From contig CAYMAS010000002.1 in the NCBI GenBank assembly GCA_964388485.1, forward strand, positions 62,001 to 126,000: DNA of 64,000 nucleotides, in the 5' to 3' direction. Made by a program: the position numbers and the translations under genes. Each line of letters starts with the position of its first letter. Positions within the stretch are counted from its first letter, which is position 1. The notes beneath the pieces were generated by a model, which saw only the letters and a program-made list of their open reading frames with translations, was not told the origin of the DNA and ran no database searches. This stretch comes from JBCDKH01 sp964388485. Lineage in GTDB: Bacteria > Planctomycetota > Phycisphaerae > Tepidisphaerales > Tepidisphaeraceae. Positions 8,336-16,301 of the stretch are shown piece after piece.

Positions 8336-8375
8336 GCCGCCGAAGCTACTGAAGGCGGCGGCAGGTGGTCAACGC

Positions 8376-8849
8376 TCAACATCGAACATCTCCTCCATCA
8401 GGAAACATCTCTTCCATCAGAAAGTACCCCGCGTCGACCATGCCGAGCTTCGTGTACGTCGCGACAGCCGCCTCGTTGTGTCGCTCGACGTAGAGCCGCA
8501 AGCCGCGGGCGTTGGCATTGAGTGCAGCATGACGCGCGGCGGCGTGAAGGGTGCGGAAGACGCCGCTACCCCGGTGGCCTGGCTCGACGTAGACGCTCTG
8601 GATCCACCACAAGTCGCCGTTCCGCCAGTCGCTCCATTCGAGCGTGATCATCAGGCAGCCGACGACCTCGCCGTCGTTCGTCGCGACGAAGTACCGGCCT
8701 TTGGCGGCATCATCGATGACCGCCGCCACGCCCTTCTCAACCGTCGAGGGATCGAGGTCGACGTCCTCCGTCTCCATCGCCAATCGCACGTTGAAGTCGG
8801 CCAACGTCGCGACATCGTCGTGCGTCGCATCGCGAATGAGGATGCTCAT
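8376..8849 (-). CDS. GNAT-family N-acetyltransferase
   Basis: A 157-residue protein starting MSILIRDATHDDVATLADFN. It has the GNAT fold order: YFVATNDGEVVGCLMITLEW, then WWIQSVYVEPGHRGSGVFRTL with the acetyl-CoA-binding R/Q-x-x-G-x-G/A region (GHRGSGV), and the C-terminal LYVERHNEAAVATYTKLGM typical of the last strand and helix. The start ATG at 8849 overlaps the stop of the upstream membrane-protein gene (ATGA), so the two are translationally coupled. The substrate cannot be told from sequence. Confidence 0.88.
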   Translation of the reverse strand: MSILIRDATHDDVATLADFNVRLAMETEDVDLDPSTVEKGVAAVIDDAAKGRYFVATNDGEVVGCLMITLEWSDWRNGDLWWIQSVYVEPGHRGSGVFRTLHAAARHAALNANARGLRLYVERHNEAAVATYTKLGMVDAGYFLMEEMFPDGGDVRC

Positions 8850-9091
8850 GCCGGCTCCCACCAGGCGGCGTCGAGGCAGGCCCAGGCGTGGACGACGAGC
8901 GCCAGCCAGCCGAGGCAGAAGATCGACAGCGTGACCCACAGCACGACGTCCGTCACGAAGAAGAAGACCGCTGGCCCGAGCCGCCCCTGAGCCAGTTGAC
9001 CCAGGCCCGGGATGATCGCACTGGCGATCGCCGCAACCACGTTGGCCGTGCCGCCACGCTGCGGACCGGATGGATCGAACGGCGACGCCAC
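8846..9091 (-). CDS. Small TM2-like membrane protein
   Basis: An 81-residue protein with a GTG start. It has two or three hydrophobic segments: VVAAIASAIIPGLGQLAQG, then AVFFFVTDVVLWVTL and FCLGWLALVVHAWACL. The IPGLGQLxxGR motif followed by paired helices is typical of TM2-domain and related small integral membrane proteins, whose function is mostly unknown. Its TGA overlaps the ATG of the acetyltransferase. It is divergent from the acyltransferase gene, with starts only 44 bp apart. Confidence 0.75.
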   Translation of the reverse strand: MASPFDPSGPQRGGTANVVAAIASAIIPGLGQLAQGRLGPAVFFFVTDVVLWVTLSIFCLGWLALVVHAWACLDAAWWEPA

Positions 9092-9135
9092 GCCTCTGTT
9101 CTACGCGACCACGTGCCGCGTCGGCAACGCTTCGT

Positions 9136-9843
9136 ATGGTGCTCGCCGTGTCGATGCTCCTCTCCGACGACGACTCCCGGCCCGACTTCGAGCGACGCCG
9201 CGACTTCCGGGCCATCTGGGTCGTTGCCGGCGTCTTCGGCAGGGCGTTCCAGCGACGCACCATCGTGCCGGGCCACACGTGCCCGATCCCCTTGCACGGT
9301 CCGGCCGTCATCGCCGCCAATCACACCAGCGGGCTCGACCCGATTATGATCCAGTCGACCTGCCCGCGGCTGATCACGTGGGTCATGACCGCCGAATTCT
9401 ACGACCTGCCGTCGCTCAACTGGTTCCTGAAGTACGTCAAGATGATCCGCATCGACCGGACAACCCGCGACACCAGCGCCTGGAAGCTCGCCCTCGAAGC
9501 CCTTGGCCGCAATCAGGTTGTCGGCGTCTTTCCCGAAGGCCGCATCGCCCGGACCCGCGACCTCCTGCCGTTCGAGGACGGCGTATCGACCATGGCCTCG
9601 CGTGGCGGATCGGACATTTACCCGGTCTACCTCGACGGCCTGCAACGCAGCACGCCGATGCTCGACGCGTACCTGACGCCGCAACACCCGCTGGTCGCCT
9701 GGGGCCGAAAGGTGCCGATCCGCACGGCCGACGACAAGCGTCGCAAACCGCGAGAAATTACGGCGGAGCTGAAGGGTCGTATCGACGGGTTGCGACAGAC
9801 GCACGTGGGGCCACGGATGAAGGGCAGGAGCCTGATCGCGTGA
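9136..9843 (+). CDS. 1-acyl-glycerol-3-phosphate acyltransferase-like (PlsC family)
   Basis: About 235 residues; ATG 9136 is favoured over 9070 because the longer form would overlap the divergent gene. The PlsC/LPLAT pattern is complete: NHTSGLD (the HX4D catalytic motif), KMIRIDR, VFPEGRIARTRDLLPFEDG (the FPEGxxS/T region) and VYLDG. Family members transfer an acyl chain to lysophosphatidic acid or a related lipid on the inner membrane. I see no long hydrophobic N-terminal helix, so it is probably peripheral. An alternative start is ATG 9154. Substrate specificity cannot be told. Confidence 0.85.
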   Translation: MVLAVSMLLSDDDSRPDFERRRDFRAIWVVAGVFGRAFQRRTIVPGHTCPIPLHGPAVIAANHTSGLDPIMIQSTCPRLITWVMTAEFYDLPSLNWFLKYVKMIRIDRTTRDTSAWKLALEALGRNQVVGVFPEGRIARTRDLLPFEDGVSTMASRGGSDIYPVYLDGLQRSTPMLDAYLTPQHPLVAWGRKVPIRTADDKRRKPREITAELKGRIDGLRQTHVGPRMKGRSLIA

Positions 9844-9871
9844 CAGGTCGTATGCTTGGGCCATACCGTCG

Positions 9872-10186
9872 TTGATCGACACCCACCAAACGTACAAGGA
9901 ACTGCTCGAGGCCGGTGTGCCCGAGCGGCAGGCGGATGTGCAGGCGCGGATGTTCGGACGGTGGACCGAAGAGAAGATCGTCACCCGCGAGTACCTTGAC
10001 CTGAAGCTCAACGCCGCGAAGTCGGAGATAGAAGCCCGCTTCAGCGACGTTGATGCTCGCTTCAGCGACGTCGACCGCCGGATGGCGGAGATAGAGAAGC
10101 GGCTGACCCATCGAATGCTCACCATCGCAGGCGCCAGCGTGGGCCTCCTCGGCACGCTGATGACGGTGCTCAACTTCTTCGGTTAG
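9872..10186 (+). CDS. Small coiled-coil membrane protein
   Basis: A 104-residue protein with a TTG start. The order is an N-terminal helical part (YKELLEAGVPERQADVQAR), a heptad-rich coiled coil with a near repeat (EARFSDVDARFSDVDRRMAEIEKRL, residues about 53-77), and a C-terminal transmembrane helix (IAGASVGLLGTLMTVLNFF). This layout resembles DUF1640/CCDC90-like bacterial proteins. Such genes are often found next to mobile or toxin modules, but nothing here confirms that. Function unknown. Confidence 0.7.
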   Translation: MIDTHQTYKELLEAGVPERQADVQARMFGRWTEEKIVTREYLDLKLNAAKSEIEARFSDVDARFSDVDRRMAEIEKRLTHRMLTIAGASVGLLGTLMTVLNFFG

Positions 10187-10199
10187 GTGACGTAGGACC

Positions 10200-10928
10200 C
10201 TACCGCAGCTCGACCGTCCAGTACGCCTCGTCGAGGAACTGCTTCCACGACGCGTAACGCTTGTCGCCCAGACGCACGTTCACCGCCGGGCTACGCCGCG
10301 GCTTCACCGGCTCGGTGAGGAGCTTCATGCTCGCCTGACGCGGTGTGCGGCCGCCCTTCTTGACGTTGCAGGCAATGCAGCACGTCACGATGTTCTCCCA
10401 AGTCGTCGGCCCTTCCTGGCTTCGCGGCAGGACGTGGTCGAGCGACAGCTCGCTCGTGCCGAACTTCTTGCCGCAGTACTGGCAACGGTTGCTGTCCCGC
10501 GCGAAGATGTTGCGCCGGTTGAACTTCACCTCCTGCCGCGGCAACCGGTCGTACCCCAGCAGCCGAATGATCCGCGGCACGGCGATCGGGAACCGCACCG
10601 TCCGAATCCAGTCGAAGCCGTCCGGCTCGAACTGCGCGTGCAGCTCCGAGAGCTCCGTCCACGACTCGAAGTCCAGGTTCTGCCACTGGCTGACGGTGCC
10701 GTCCTGCTTCGTCTCGATATGAATGACCTCCGCCAGCTCCTTGCAGAGCAGGCCGAAGGCGCGACGGACATTAACGACGCGAACCGCCTGGTAGTTGCGG
10801 TTGAGCACGAGCACGCTCGCGGTCAGACCCTGCGGGCCTTGCGTGGCGGCGGCGAGATCACTCGGCAAGTTCACCGCCACCGCAGCGGCGGCGTCTCGAA
10901 TCGGCTGGCTCGTCGGGGGTTGCTCCAC
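10200..10928 (-). CDS. HNH endonuclease
   Basis: A 242-residue protein. I chose GTG 10928 over the upstream TTG because a good ribosome site (GAGGAGAG) lies seven bases before it. The N-terminal part (residues 40-130) is the domain often fused to HNH in planctomycetes and cyanobacteria (VLNRNYQAVRVVNVRRAFGLL). The HNH domain spans about 140-200: CQYCGKKF, then LSLDHVLPRSQEGPTTWEN and CCIACNVKKGGRTP. This gives two CxxC zinc pairs, the catalytic His in DHV and the Asn in WEN. Family members cut DNA; whether this one acts in restriction, repair or elsewhere is not evident from its solitary position. Confidence 0.88.
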   Translation of the reverse strand: MEQPPTSQPIRDAAAAVAVNLPSDLAAATQGPQGLTASVLVLNRNYQAVRVVNVRRAFGLLCKELAEVIHIETKQDGTVSQWQNLDFESWTELSELHAQFEPDGFDWIRTVRFPIAVPRIIRLLGYDRLPRQEVKFNRRNIFARDSNRCQYCGKKFGTSELSLDHVLPRSQEGPTTWENIVTCCIACNVKKGGRTPRQASMKLLTEPVKPRRSPAVNVRLGDKRYASWKQFLDEAYWTVELR

Positions 10929-11267
10929 GGTGCCTCTCCTCGGTTGCGGCAAAGGGTACGTCCCTACCGAACAAACGCCAAGGTTTTACGACAATCGATA
11001 CGCGAAGATCATGCATCTTCATCCAATCTTCGCACCCGACGACCGACTTCACCGCCTCCCTCCGTCATCCCGAGCGAGCGGAGCGAGTCGAGGAACCTCG
11101 CCTGCGCCCAGCTTGACAAAGAAGGACACGCAACGAGCAAGCTGCTCTGACCGCTCTGGTAGCCGCGGAGCCTGCTCCACAGCTACAGAGTCCGAATCGG
11201 AACTCGCACCTGAAACACCCGTGAACGACTTTCTCCGTTCCCGTCGCAACCTTCGGCAGGTAGTCTG
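10929..11267. other. Intergenic region between hnh-type gene and dsbD-like gene
   Basis: About 340 bp without a convincing gene. It must hold the promoter of the minus-strand HNH gene and of the plus-strand DsbD-like gene. It contains a GC-skewed GAGCGAGCGGAGCGAG run at about 11070-11090 and a GTAG-bounded hairpin at 11159-11186, listed separately. The short ORFs here run through the hairpin and lack coding character. Confidence 0.6.
11159..11186 (+). repeat. Single REP-like hairpin with GTAG border
   Basis: An imperfect palindrome beginning GTAGC and ending GCTAC, with an inner GGAGC-CT-GCTCC stem. It has the same design as the arms of the paired repeats elsewhere in this window (GTAG or GGAG followed by a hairpin), but appears only once here. 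It lies in non-coding DNA. Confidence 0.5.
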
Positions 11268-12119
11268 GTGAGAATCGGCATGCCGGCGACTTACCTCCTG
11301 CTCGCGCTCTCCACGCTCCTCTGCCTGACATCAGCCGCGTCGGGCCAGCTGCAGCTGCCGGGTGACGACCGCAAGGCCCTGGTTTCGCTCATCGCCGAAA
11401 CGCGAGACGTCCAACCGGGCGACCAGATCGCCGTCGGCGTGCAGTTCGAGATGCAGCCGAACTGGCACATCTACTGGAAAAACCCCGGCGACGCTGGCCA
11501 GGCCCCGCGGTTTTCGTGGACGACCACGCTCGGCACCGTCAGCGAGCCGCTGTTCCCGGCTCCCAAAGCCTTCACCCAAGGCGGCCTCGTCGGCTACGGC
11601 TATAGCGGCACGATCGTCTTCCCGGCGATCCTGAACGTTCCGCAGGACGTCAAGCCCGGCCGCCGGCTCGACCTGGCGATCGACGTCCAGTACCTCGTCT
11701 GCGACGACGCCGTCTGCGTACCCGAACAAGCCACGGCAACACTGCGGCTCAACGTCGCCGACGCCGGCAGTCGACCTGCGCAGGACGATGCAAGCCTGTC
11801 GCGTCTCGCAGACGCCATGGCGTCGCTGCCGATGGAAGCGGATGATCCCGCCGCTCCAACGATGCTCATCAAGGGCACCGAGGTCGTCGTTCGCATCCCC
11901 GCCGACGCGACGGACATCGGCCTCTTCCCGGATCCGCCGGCCAATGTCGTCGTCGAGCCGGGCGAGGTTCGCGTCAGCGAGAACAACACGACCCTCGCCT
12001 TCACCGCTCGAATCCTCGACGAGAGTGAGGCGAATCTGGCCGTCCCGGCGGTCGTCGCCTGGACCAACGCTGACGGCCAACGCCGCGGCATCAACATCGA
12101 CCTTCCTGTGACGCCCTAA
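11268..12119 (+). CDS. DsbD N-terminal domain-like (thiol:disulfide interchange) protein
   Basis: A 283-residue exported protein with a signal peptide ending near SAASG; the GTG at 11268 and the ATG at 11280 are both possible starts. The body is the immunoglobulin-like DsbD alpha-type domain: WHIYWKNPGDAGQAPRFSW at about 62-80 and YLVCDDAVCVPEQATA with the cysteine pair at about 145 and 150. In DsbD this domain relays electrons from the membrane domain to periplasmic partners. The membrane and thioredoxin domains are not fused here; a redoxin-like protein is encoded 44 bp downstream and is a plausible partner. Confidence 0.82.
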   Translation: MRIGMPATYLLLALSTLLCLTSAASGQLQLPGDDRKALVSLIAETRDVQPGDQIAVGVQFEMQPNWHIYWKNPGDAGQAPRFSWTTTLGTVSEPLFPAPKAFTQGGLVGYGYSGTIVFPAILNVPQDVKPGRRLDLAIDVQYLVCDDAVCVPEQATATLRLNVADAGSRPAQDDASLSRLADAMASLPMEADDPAAPTMLIKGTEVVVRIPADATDIGLFPDPPANVVVEPGEVRVSENNTTLAFTARILDESEANLAVPAVVAWTNADGQRRGINIDLPVTP

Positions 12120-12163
12120 AGCGTCGAGTCTCTTCCCGCAGTCTGCTTCACCCCAACACGCTC

Positions 12164-12826
12164 ATGACCCGCATCAATAAGCTCCTCGGCCTCACCGCCG
12201 CCGTCGCCTTTTCCGCCGCCGCCCTCTCGTTTGTCTCCCCGGCCCAGGCCGGTGAAGGCTGCAGCTCCTGCAGCGGCACCGTCAACGTCAACGCCGAGAA
12301 CAAGATGGCGACCGTCGGCCAAACGGCTCCTGACTTCAAGCTCATGGACCAGAACGGCGAAGCCGTCAGCCTCAGCGACCACAAGGGCAAGATCGTCGTC
12401 CTCGAGGTCTTCAACGACCAGTGCCCCTTCGTCAAGAAGTTTTACAAGAACGGCGACATGAATCGCATGGCGGCGGACATGAAGGACAAGGGCGTCGTCT
12501 GGCTCGCGATCGATTCGAGCAACTTCTCGAGCGTCGAAGAGAACAAGGCCATTGCCAGCGAGTGGAACATCGACCGCCCGCTCCTCGATGACTCGGCCGG
12601 CAAGGTCGGCAAGATGTACCAGGCCAAGACCACGCCTCACATGTACGTCATCGCCAAGGACGGCACGCTCGCCTACGCCGGTGCGATCGACTCGATCCAA
12701 AGCACCGACGCCAGCGACATTGCACAGGCCGACAACTACGTCGTCATGGCCGTCGACGCCCTCATGAACGGCGAGACGCCCTCGCCCAGCGAGACCAAGC
12801 CCTACGGCTGCAGCGTCAAGTACTAA
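12164..12826 (+). CDS. Exported redoxin-domain protein
   Basis: A 220-residue protein with a signal peptide (hydrophobic to SPAQA, about residue 28), followed by GCSSCSG. The AhpC/TSA-redoxin fold covers residues 45-210: VGQTAPDFKLMDQNG, VVLEVFNDQCPFVKKF with a single active-site Cys (CPFV rather than CxxC), and TTPHMYVIAKDG with the cis-Pro. The C-terminal GCSVKY supplies a further Cys that might serve as resolving residue. Homologues are common in planctomycetes as thioredoxin-family proteins of uncertain substrate. The gene follows the DsbD-like gene at 44 bp and may share its transcript. Confidence 0.85.
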   Translation: MTRINKLLGLTAAVAFSAAALSFVSPAQAGEGCSSCSGTVNVNAENKMATVGQTAPDFKLMDQNGEAVSLSDHKGKIVVLEVFNDQCPFVKKFYKNGDMNRMAADMKDKGVVWLAIDSSNFSSVEENKAIASEWNIDRPLLDDSAGKVGKMYQAKTTPHMYVIAKDGTLAYAGAIDSIQSTDASDIAQADNYVVMAVDALMNGETPSPSETKPYGCSVKY

Positions 12827-12842
12827 TTGAGGCAAACCGCCG

Positions 12843-12921
12843 GTAGGGTGGGCTTCAGCCCACCGTCTCTCATCTGAAGATTCAGTTCCTCGTTCTGATG
12901 GTGGGCTGAAGCCCACCCTAC
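12843..12921. repeat. REPIN-like inverted pair of hairpins (GTAG type)
   Basis: Two perfect 22-bp inverted arms, 12843-12864 and 12900-12921, separated by 35 bp. Each arm begins (reading inward) with GTAG and is itself a hairpin: GGTGGGCT-TC-AGCCCACC. This matches the doublet architecture of REP elements recognised by RAYT/TnpA-REP transposases. It lies 16 bp after the redoxin gene's stop, so it could also act as a transcription terminator. Confidence 0.75.
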
Positions 12922-12960
12922 GAGGGGCCTCTTTCAGTATTGAACAACCGTACTTGTTTT

Positions 12961-12988
12961 GAAGCCCCGCATGGACATGCGGGGCTTC
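12961..12988. terminator. Perfect 12-bp stem hairpin
   Basis: Arms 12961-12972 and 12977-12988 with loop GGAC, a perfect stem built on GAAGCCCCGCAT. It is followed on the plus strand by GTTCGTTTG, only weakly T-rich. Downstream of the redoxin gene and upstream of the UV endonuclease gene it probably ends or attenuates plus-strand transcription. Confidence 0.5.
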
Positions 12989-13047
12989 GTTCGTTTGCGA
13001 AATGAAGGCCATATTGGTCGTGGCAACACTCTTGCAACCAGCTTCGC

Positions 13048-14064
13048 GTGCTCTCGGACGAGACCTTTCCTCATCATCAACCAGACCAGCCCCAGCTCGG
13101 CCTCGTCTGTCTCAGCAGTGACGAACGGATCAAGTACCGCGGCATGACCCGCGCAACCTTTCTTAAAACGCCGCCCCATCTGCGACGCAAGCTTCTTCTG
13201 AGCGTCTACTGGGACAACACGCACCGCCTTCTGCGGGCGCTCGACTACTGCGCCAACCGCGACATTCGGCTCTATCGCACGACGAGCAACCTCTACCCGA
13301 TGAGCGACGAGCCTCTAGGCCGCGACGTCTTGTCGAGCATTCCGGCGACGATGTCCAGCGTCGGCCGGCGGGCAAGGAAACACGATATTCGCCTGATCTT
13401 GCATCCGGATCAGTTCGTCGTTCTCAACTCGGAGACGCGGCAGACGCGAGCGACCAGCGTCAAGATTATGCAGAAACATGCAATGTGGTTCGACCTCTAT
13501 GGTTTGGAGCAGAGTCCCTGGAACCTCATGAACATTCATGGTGGCAAGTCGGGGCGGGTGGAGACGCTCGTTCGGGCCGTCGATCGCCTGCCGGACAATG
13601 TGAGAAGTCGGCTGACGTTCGAGAACGACGAGTACAGCTGTTCGACGGTGGAGATCCTGGAGGTCAGCCAACGGACCGGGTGCCCGATGGTCTTCGACTG
13701 CCACCACCACGTCATCAAGGAGGGGCTCGACAGCTACGACGATCCGAGTGTGGCGGAGGCGACGCACGCTGCCCGCGAGACCTGGCCCGACTCGGGCTGG
13801 CAAGTATGCCACGTCAGCAACGGCGACGCGGCGTTTCGGGATCGGTATCACGCGGAGTTCGCCCGAATGATGCCGCGGGCGTTTCGGGAGGTGCCGTGGC
13901 TGGAGGTCGAGTCGCGTGGCAAGGAGCGGGCGATCCGTGAGCTTCGCGAGTCGTGGCCGACGTCGGGGGATCCGCCGCCGGACATGCCGCTTCGAAAACC
14001 GACTGCGGCAGAGATGCGCGAACGCGACGCGGCGGAAGAGGCTTCGGTGGCCGTCGAAGCGTGA
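13048..14064 (+). CDS. uvsE: UV damage endonuclease UvdE/UvsE
   Basis: A 338-residue protein with a GTG start. It carries the UvdE family signature LGLVCLSSDERIKYRGMT near the N-terminus and the TIM-barrel metal-site segments: YRTTSNLYPMSD, LILHPDQFVVLNS, NLMNIHGGKSGR, LTFENDEYSCS, VFDCHHHVIKEG and VCHVSNGD. These supply the His, Glu and Asp metal ligands. UvdE nicks DNA 5' to UV photoproducts and some abasic sites in an ATP-independent repair route. The C-terminal 40 residues are a less conserved charged tail. The gene stands alone. Confidence 0.93.
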   Translation: MLSDETFPHHQPDQPQLGLVCLSSDERIKYRGMTRATFLKTPPHLRRKLLLSVYWDNTHRLLRALDYCANRDIRLYRTTSNLYPMSDEPLGRDVLSSIPATMSSVGRRARKHDIRLILHPDQFVVLNSETRQTRATSVKIMQKHAMWFDLYGLEQSPWNLMNIHGGKSGRVETLVRAVDRLPDNVRSRLTFENDEYSCSTVEILEVSQRTGCPMVFDCHHHVIKEGLDSYDDPSVAEATHAARETWPDSGWQVCHVSNGDAAFRDRYHAEFARMMPRAFREVPWLEVESRGKERAIRELRESWPTSGDPPPDMPLRKPTAAEMRERDAAEEASVAVEA

Positions 14065-14191
14065 GTCGCTTCATCGACCCTCGCCGACAGGACCGTCTGA
14101 ATCCTGCATGTCGAGTGTACTTTCGGCACCGAAATCTGAACGTCGACAGCACCTTGCCGCGACGGAACCGTCTGGAATCTGCACCGATCCG

Positions 14192-14845
14192 TCAGTCGCC
14201 CTTCACCTTCCAGCAGTACCACGTCGCCACGCTTCGCCATGGTCGCCAGACCTCCGCCCGCATGGTGATCTCGGCGGGTTTGGGTCGCTCGGCGAGCCCG
14301 TCGAGTTGCCGGACGCCCTCCCACAGTCCGAGGTCGCCGACGGGCAGGACGTCAGGCCGGAGCAAGACGAACATGAGGTACATCTGGGCGGTCCAGACCC
14401 CAATACCTTGTACCTCCGTCAGCCGCTCGATAACCGCCTCGTCCGGCAAATCCGTCAGCTCCTCCAACTTGAGTCGACGGCTAGCGACCCGCTGGGAAAG
14501 ATCCAAAAGGTACGACCGCTTCTGCCGGCTAAGCCCGCAGTGGCGTGTAAGCTCATCGTCCCAACTCGTTGCCGAGCACGAATCTAGGGCCGACACCACC
14601 TTCCGCGGCGTCGGCGTCTTCTTCGTGAACTGGTCCTTGAACCGAGCGTACAGCGTCTCGGCCCCCTTCATCGACAGCTGCTGGTTGAAGACGCTCAGGA
14701 CGAGTGCTAAGTACGGGTCCGGCAACGGTTTAATCTGGCACGGGCCGACCTCGTCGATGACCCGCCGCAGCACAGGATCCTGCTTCCGCAGAGATCGTTC
14801 GGCTTCCGACCAATCTACGGAGGGCCGCTTCGGATCGAACCACAT
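14192..14845 (-). CDS. DNA-3-methyladenine glycosylase II (AlkA-like)
   Basis: A 217-residue HhH-GPD glycosylase. The ATG at 14845 was chosen because it lies two bases after the stop of the upstream TPR gene and gives MWFDPKRPSVDW, a typical AlkA-type start. Core features are YLALVLSVFNQQLSMKGAE, the helix-hairpin-helix LTEVQGIGVWTAQMYLMF and the catalytic Asp in LPVGDLGLWEG. It would excise alkylated purines. There is no N-terminal Ada or AlkA beta domain, so it belongs to the short form. It is the last gene of the run that starts with the nonulosonic acid genes, though that linkage is probably incidental. Confidence 0.88.
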   Translation of the reverse strand: MWFDPKRPSVDWSEAERSLRKQDPVLRRVIDEVGPCQIKPLPDPYLALVLSVFNQQLSMKGAETLYARFKDQFTKKTPTPRKVVSALDSCSATSWDDELTRHCGLSRQKRSYLLDLSQRVASRRLKLEELTDLPDEAVIERLTEVQGIGVWTAQMYLMFVLLRPDVLPVGDLGLWEGVRQLDGLAERPKPAEITMRAEVWRPWRSVATWYCWKVKGD

Positions 14846-14847
14846 CG

Positions 14848-16263
14848 CTAACGACTGGCCCGCAACGACTTGATTCGGTTTTGCACGTCGCGGTAGGCGA
14901 AGTCCCACTGTGCGATCTGACTATAGGCCTTCAGGGCCTCGTCGATGTCCTTCTTCGCCTCACAAGCTCTTCCGTACCAATAGTATATGTTCTTGGCCCG
15001 GTCGTCGGAATCGCCGTGGTAAGACTCGATGACGCCCTTGAGCGTATCTGCTGCCTCGTCCGGGAAGTCAGCGAGCAGGAACGCCCTGCCCAGCAACAAC
15101 CTGGAGTCGTCTCGGACCTTCGCATCGTTCTGTGACTGCTGCAGCAGCGGGATCGCATCGGGATACCGCCCCAGCTCGAAGAGGCGCCGGGCCTGCTCGT
15201 ACTTGTACTTTTGCTCCGTCGGATACGCTTTTGCGGCGGTGGTGAAGTGCTCTAACTCCATCTCGGCCTTCTCTTTACGAAAGTCCGCCAGCTCCTTCTT
15301 GGCGGTCTCGTCATCAGGATCAGCGTCGAGCATCTGCTTGAGCATCCGCTCTCCGCGGGCGAATTGCTTGATCTTTATCTCGTTGGCTAGCAACTGCCAA
15401 CGCGCGCCACCGGTCGCCTTGTGGGCGTTATCGAGGACGGTCAAGGCCTCGTTCTCGTACTTGAGTTCGCGGGTCTTGGTGAGGGTCTCGACAAGCTTCA
15501 TGATCTTGCCGCTGACCTCGGGATCCGCCTCGTACTCGGCCCGGGCTCGCTGCAGCTGGCCCTGGAGGGCGTCCACGGTCTGGATGTCGCTGTCCCGCTC
15601 CTGTAACTCCTTCTGTGCATCGGCGTTACGCACCGACTGGCGGAAGTCGCCCGAGTCGTAGCGACCCTGCTTCATCGTGCTCTGGGCGGCGAGCTCGCGG
15701 AGCTCGTGCTGAATGCCGCCTTCATCGGGTCGCAGGGCACCGGCTTGGGTCAAGGCCTCGGCCGCAAGTGTATACTCACCAATGCCTTTGTAGATGTCTT
15801 TGAGTCGGATAAAGGCGTCGGCGTCCTGCTTGGGCTGCTCGAGGAGTGCCCGGTAGAGCATGGGCCCGATCCACGTGACCACGTTGTTTAGACGAAGCTT
15901 AACTGCTGTCTTGGCAAAGAGTTCCATTAATCCGATGTTGCCCGGATCGTGGGCCAGGAGCTTCCGGGCGTTGAGGAAGTTCTCGGCAGGATCCTTGCCC
16001 TGCCGCTTGAGCTTGCCCGCCGCCAGCATTCCTAACGCCTTGCCGCCAGTGGCTTTACGCGTGAGGGCGACCTTGCGAAGCGCGGTGTGAGCTTCAAGAT
16101 CGTCCGGTGCCAGCTTCAGGCCCTGGAGGTACATCTCGATCGCGTAGTCCGTCTGCCCTGCCTCGGCGACCTTCTGAGCGCGGTCGAAGAACTTCTGGGC
16201 CTTGGACTTAGACTCCGGCGACGACGAAAACGCTTCTGCAGCTGGGGCGGGACTCTCGGCCAT
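14848..16263 (-). CDS. TPR-repeat protein
   Basis: A 471-residue soluble protein with no signal peptide. Tetratricopeptide-like helices appear at the N-terminus (FDRAQKVAEAGQTDYAIEMYLQGLKLAPDDLEAHTALRKVAL) and through the C-terminal half (YEQARRLFELGRYPDAIPLLQQS; LLLGRAFLLADFPDEAADTLKGV; YYWYGRACEAKKDIDEALKAYS). A coiled-coil-like charged region lies between (about 200-260). It looks like a scaffold of the kind common in planctomycetes; the partner is unknown. It lies 38 bp downstream of neuC on the same strand and two bases before alkA. Confidence 0.8.
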   Translation of the reverse strand: MAESPAPAAEAFSSSPESKSKAQKFFDRAQKVAEAGQTDYAIEMYLQGLKLAPDDLEAHTALRKVALTRKATGGKALGMLAAGKLKRQGKDPAENFLNARKLLAHDPGNIGLMELFAKTAVKLRLNNVVTWIGPMLYRALLEQPKQDADAFIRLKDIYKGIGEYTLAAEALTQAGALRPDEGGIQHELRELAAQSTMKQGRYDSGDFRQSVRNADAQKELQERDSDIQTVDALQGQLQRARAEYEADPEVSGKIMKLVETLTKTRELKYENEALTVLDNAHKATGGARWQLLANEIKIKQFARGERMLKQMLDADPDDETAKKELADFRKEKAEMELEHFTTAAKAYPTEQKYKYEQARRLFELGRYPDAIPLLQQSQNDAKVRDDSRLLLGRAFLLADFPDEAADTLKGVIESYHGDSDDRAKNIYYWYGRACEAKKDIDEALKAYSQIAQWDFAYRDVQNRIKSLRASR

Positions 16264-16301
16264 GGCTTGCGAGTCTACCCGGTCCCGCCCGCTTAAGCAG
16301 G

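Noticed and set aside
11070..11100. GAGCGAGCGGAGCGAG phrase as a dispersed repeat
   Set aside because: It resembles a phrase seen in many high-GC genomes but occurs only once here, so I cannot call it a repeat from this window.
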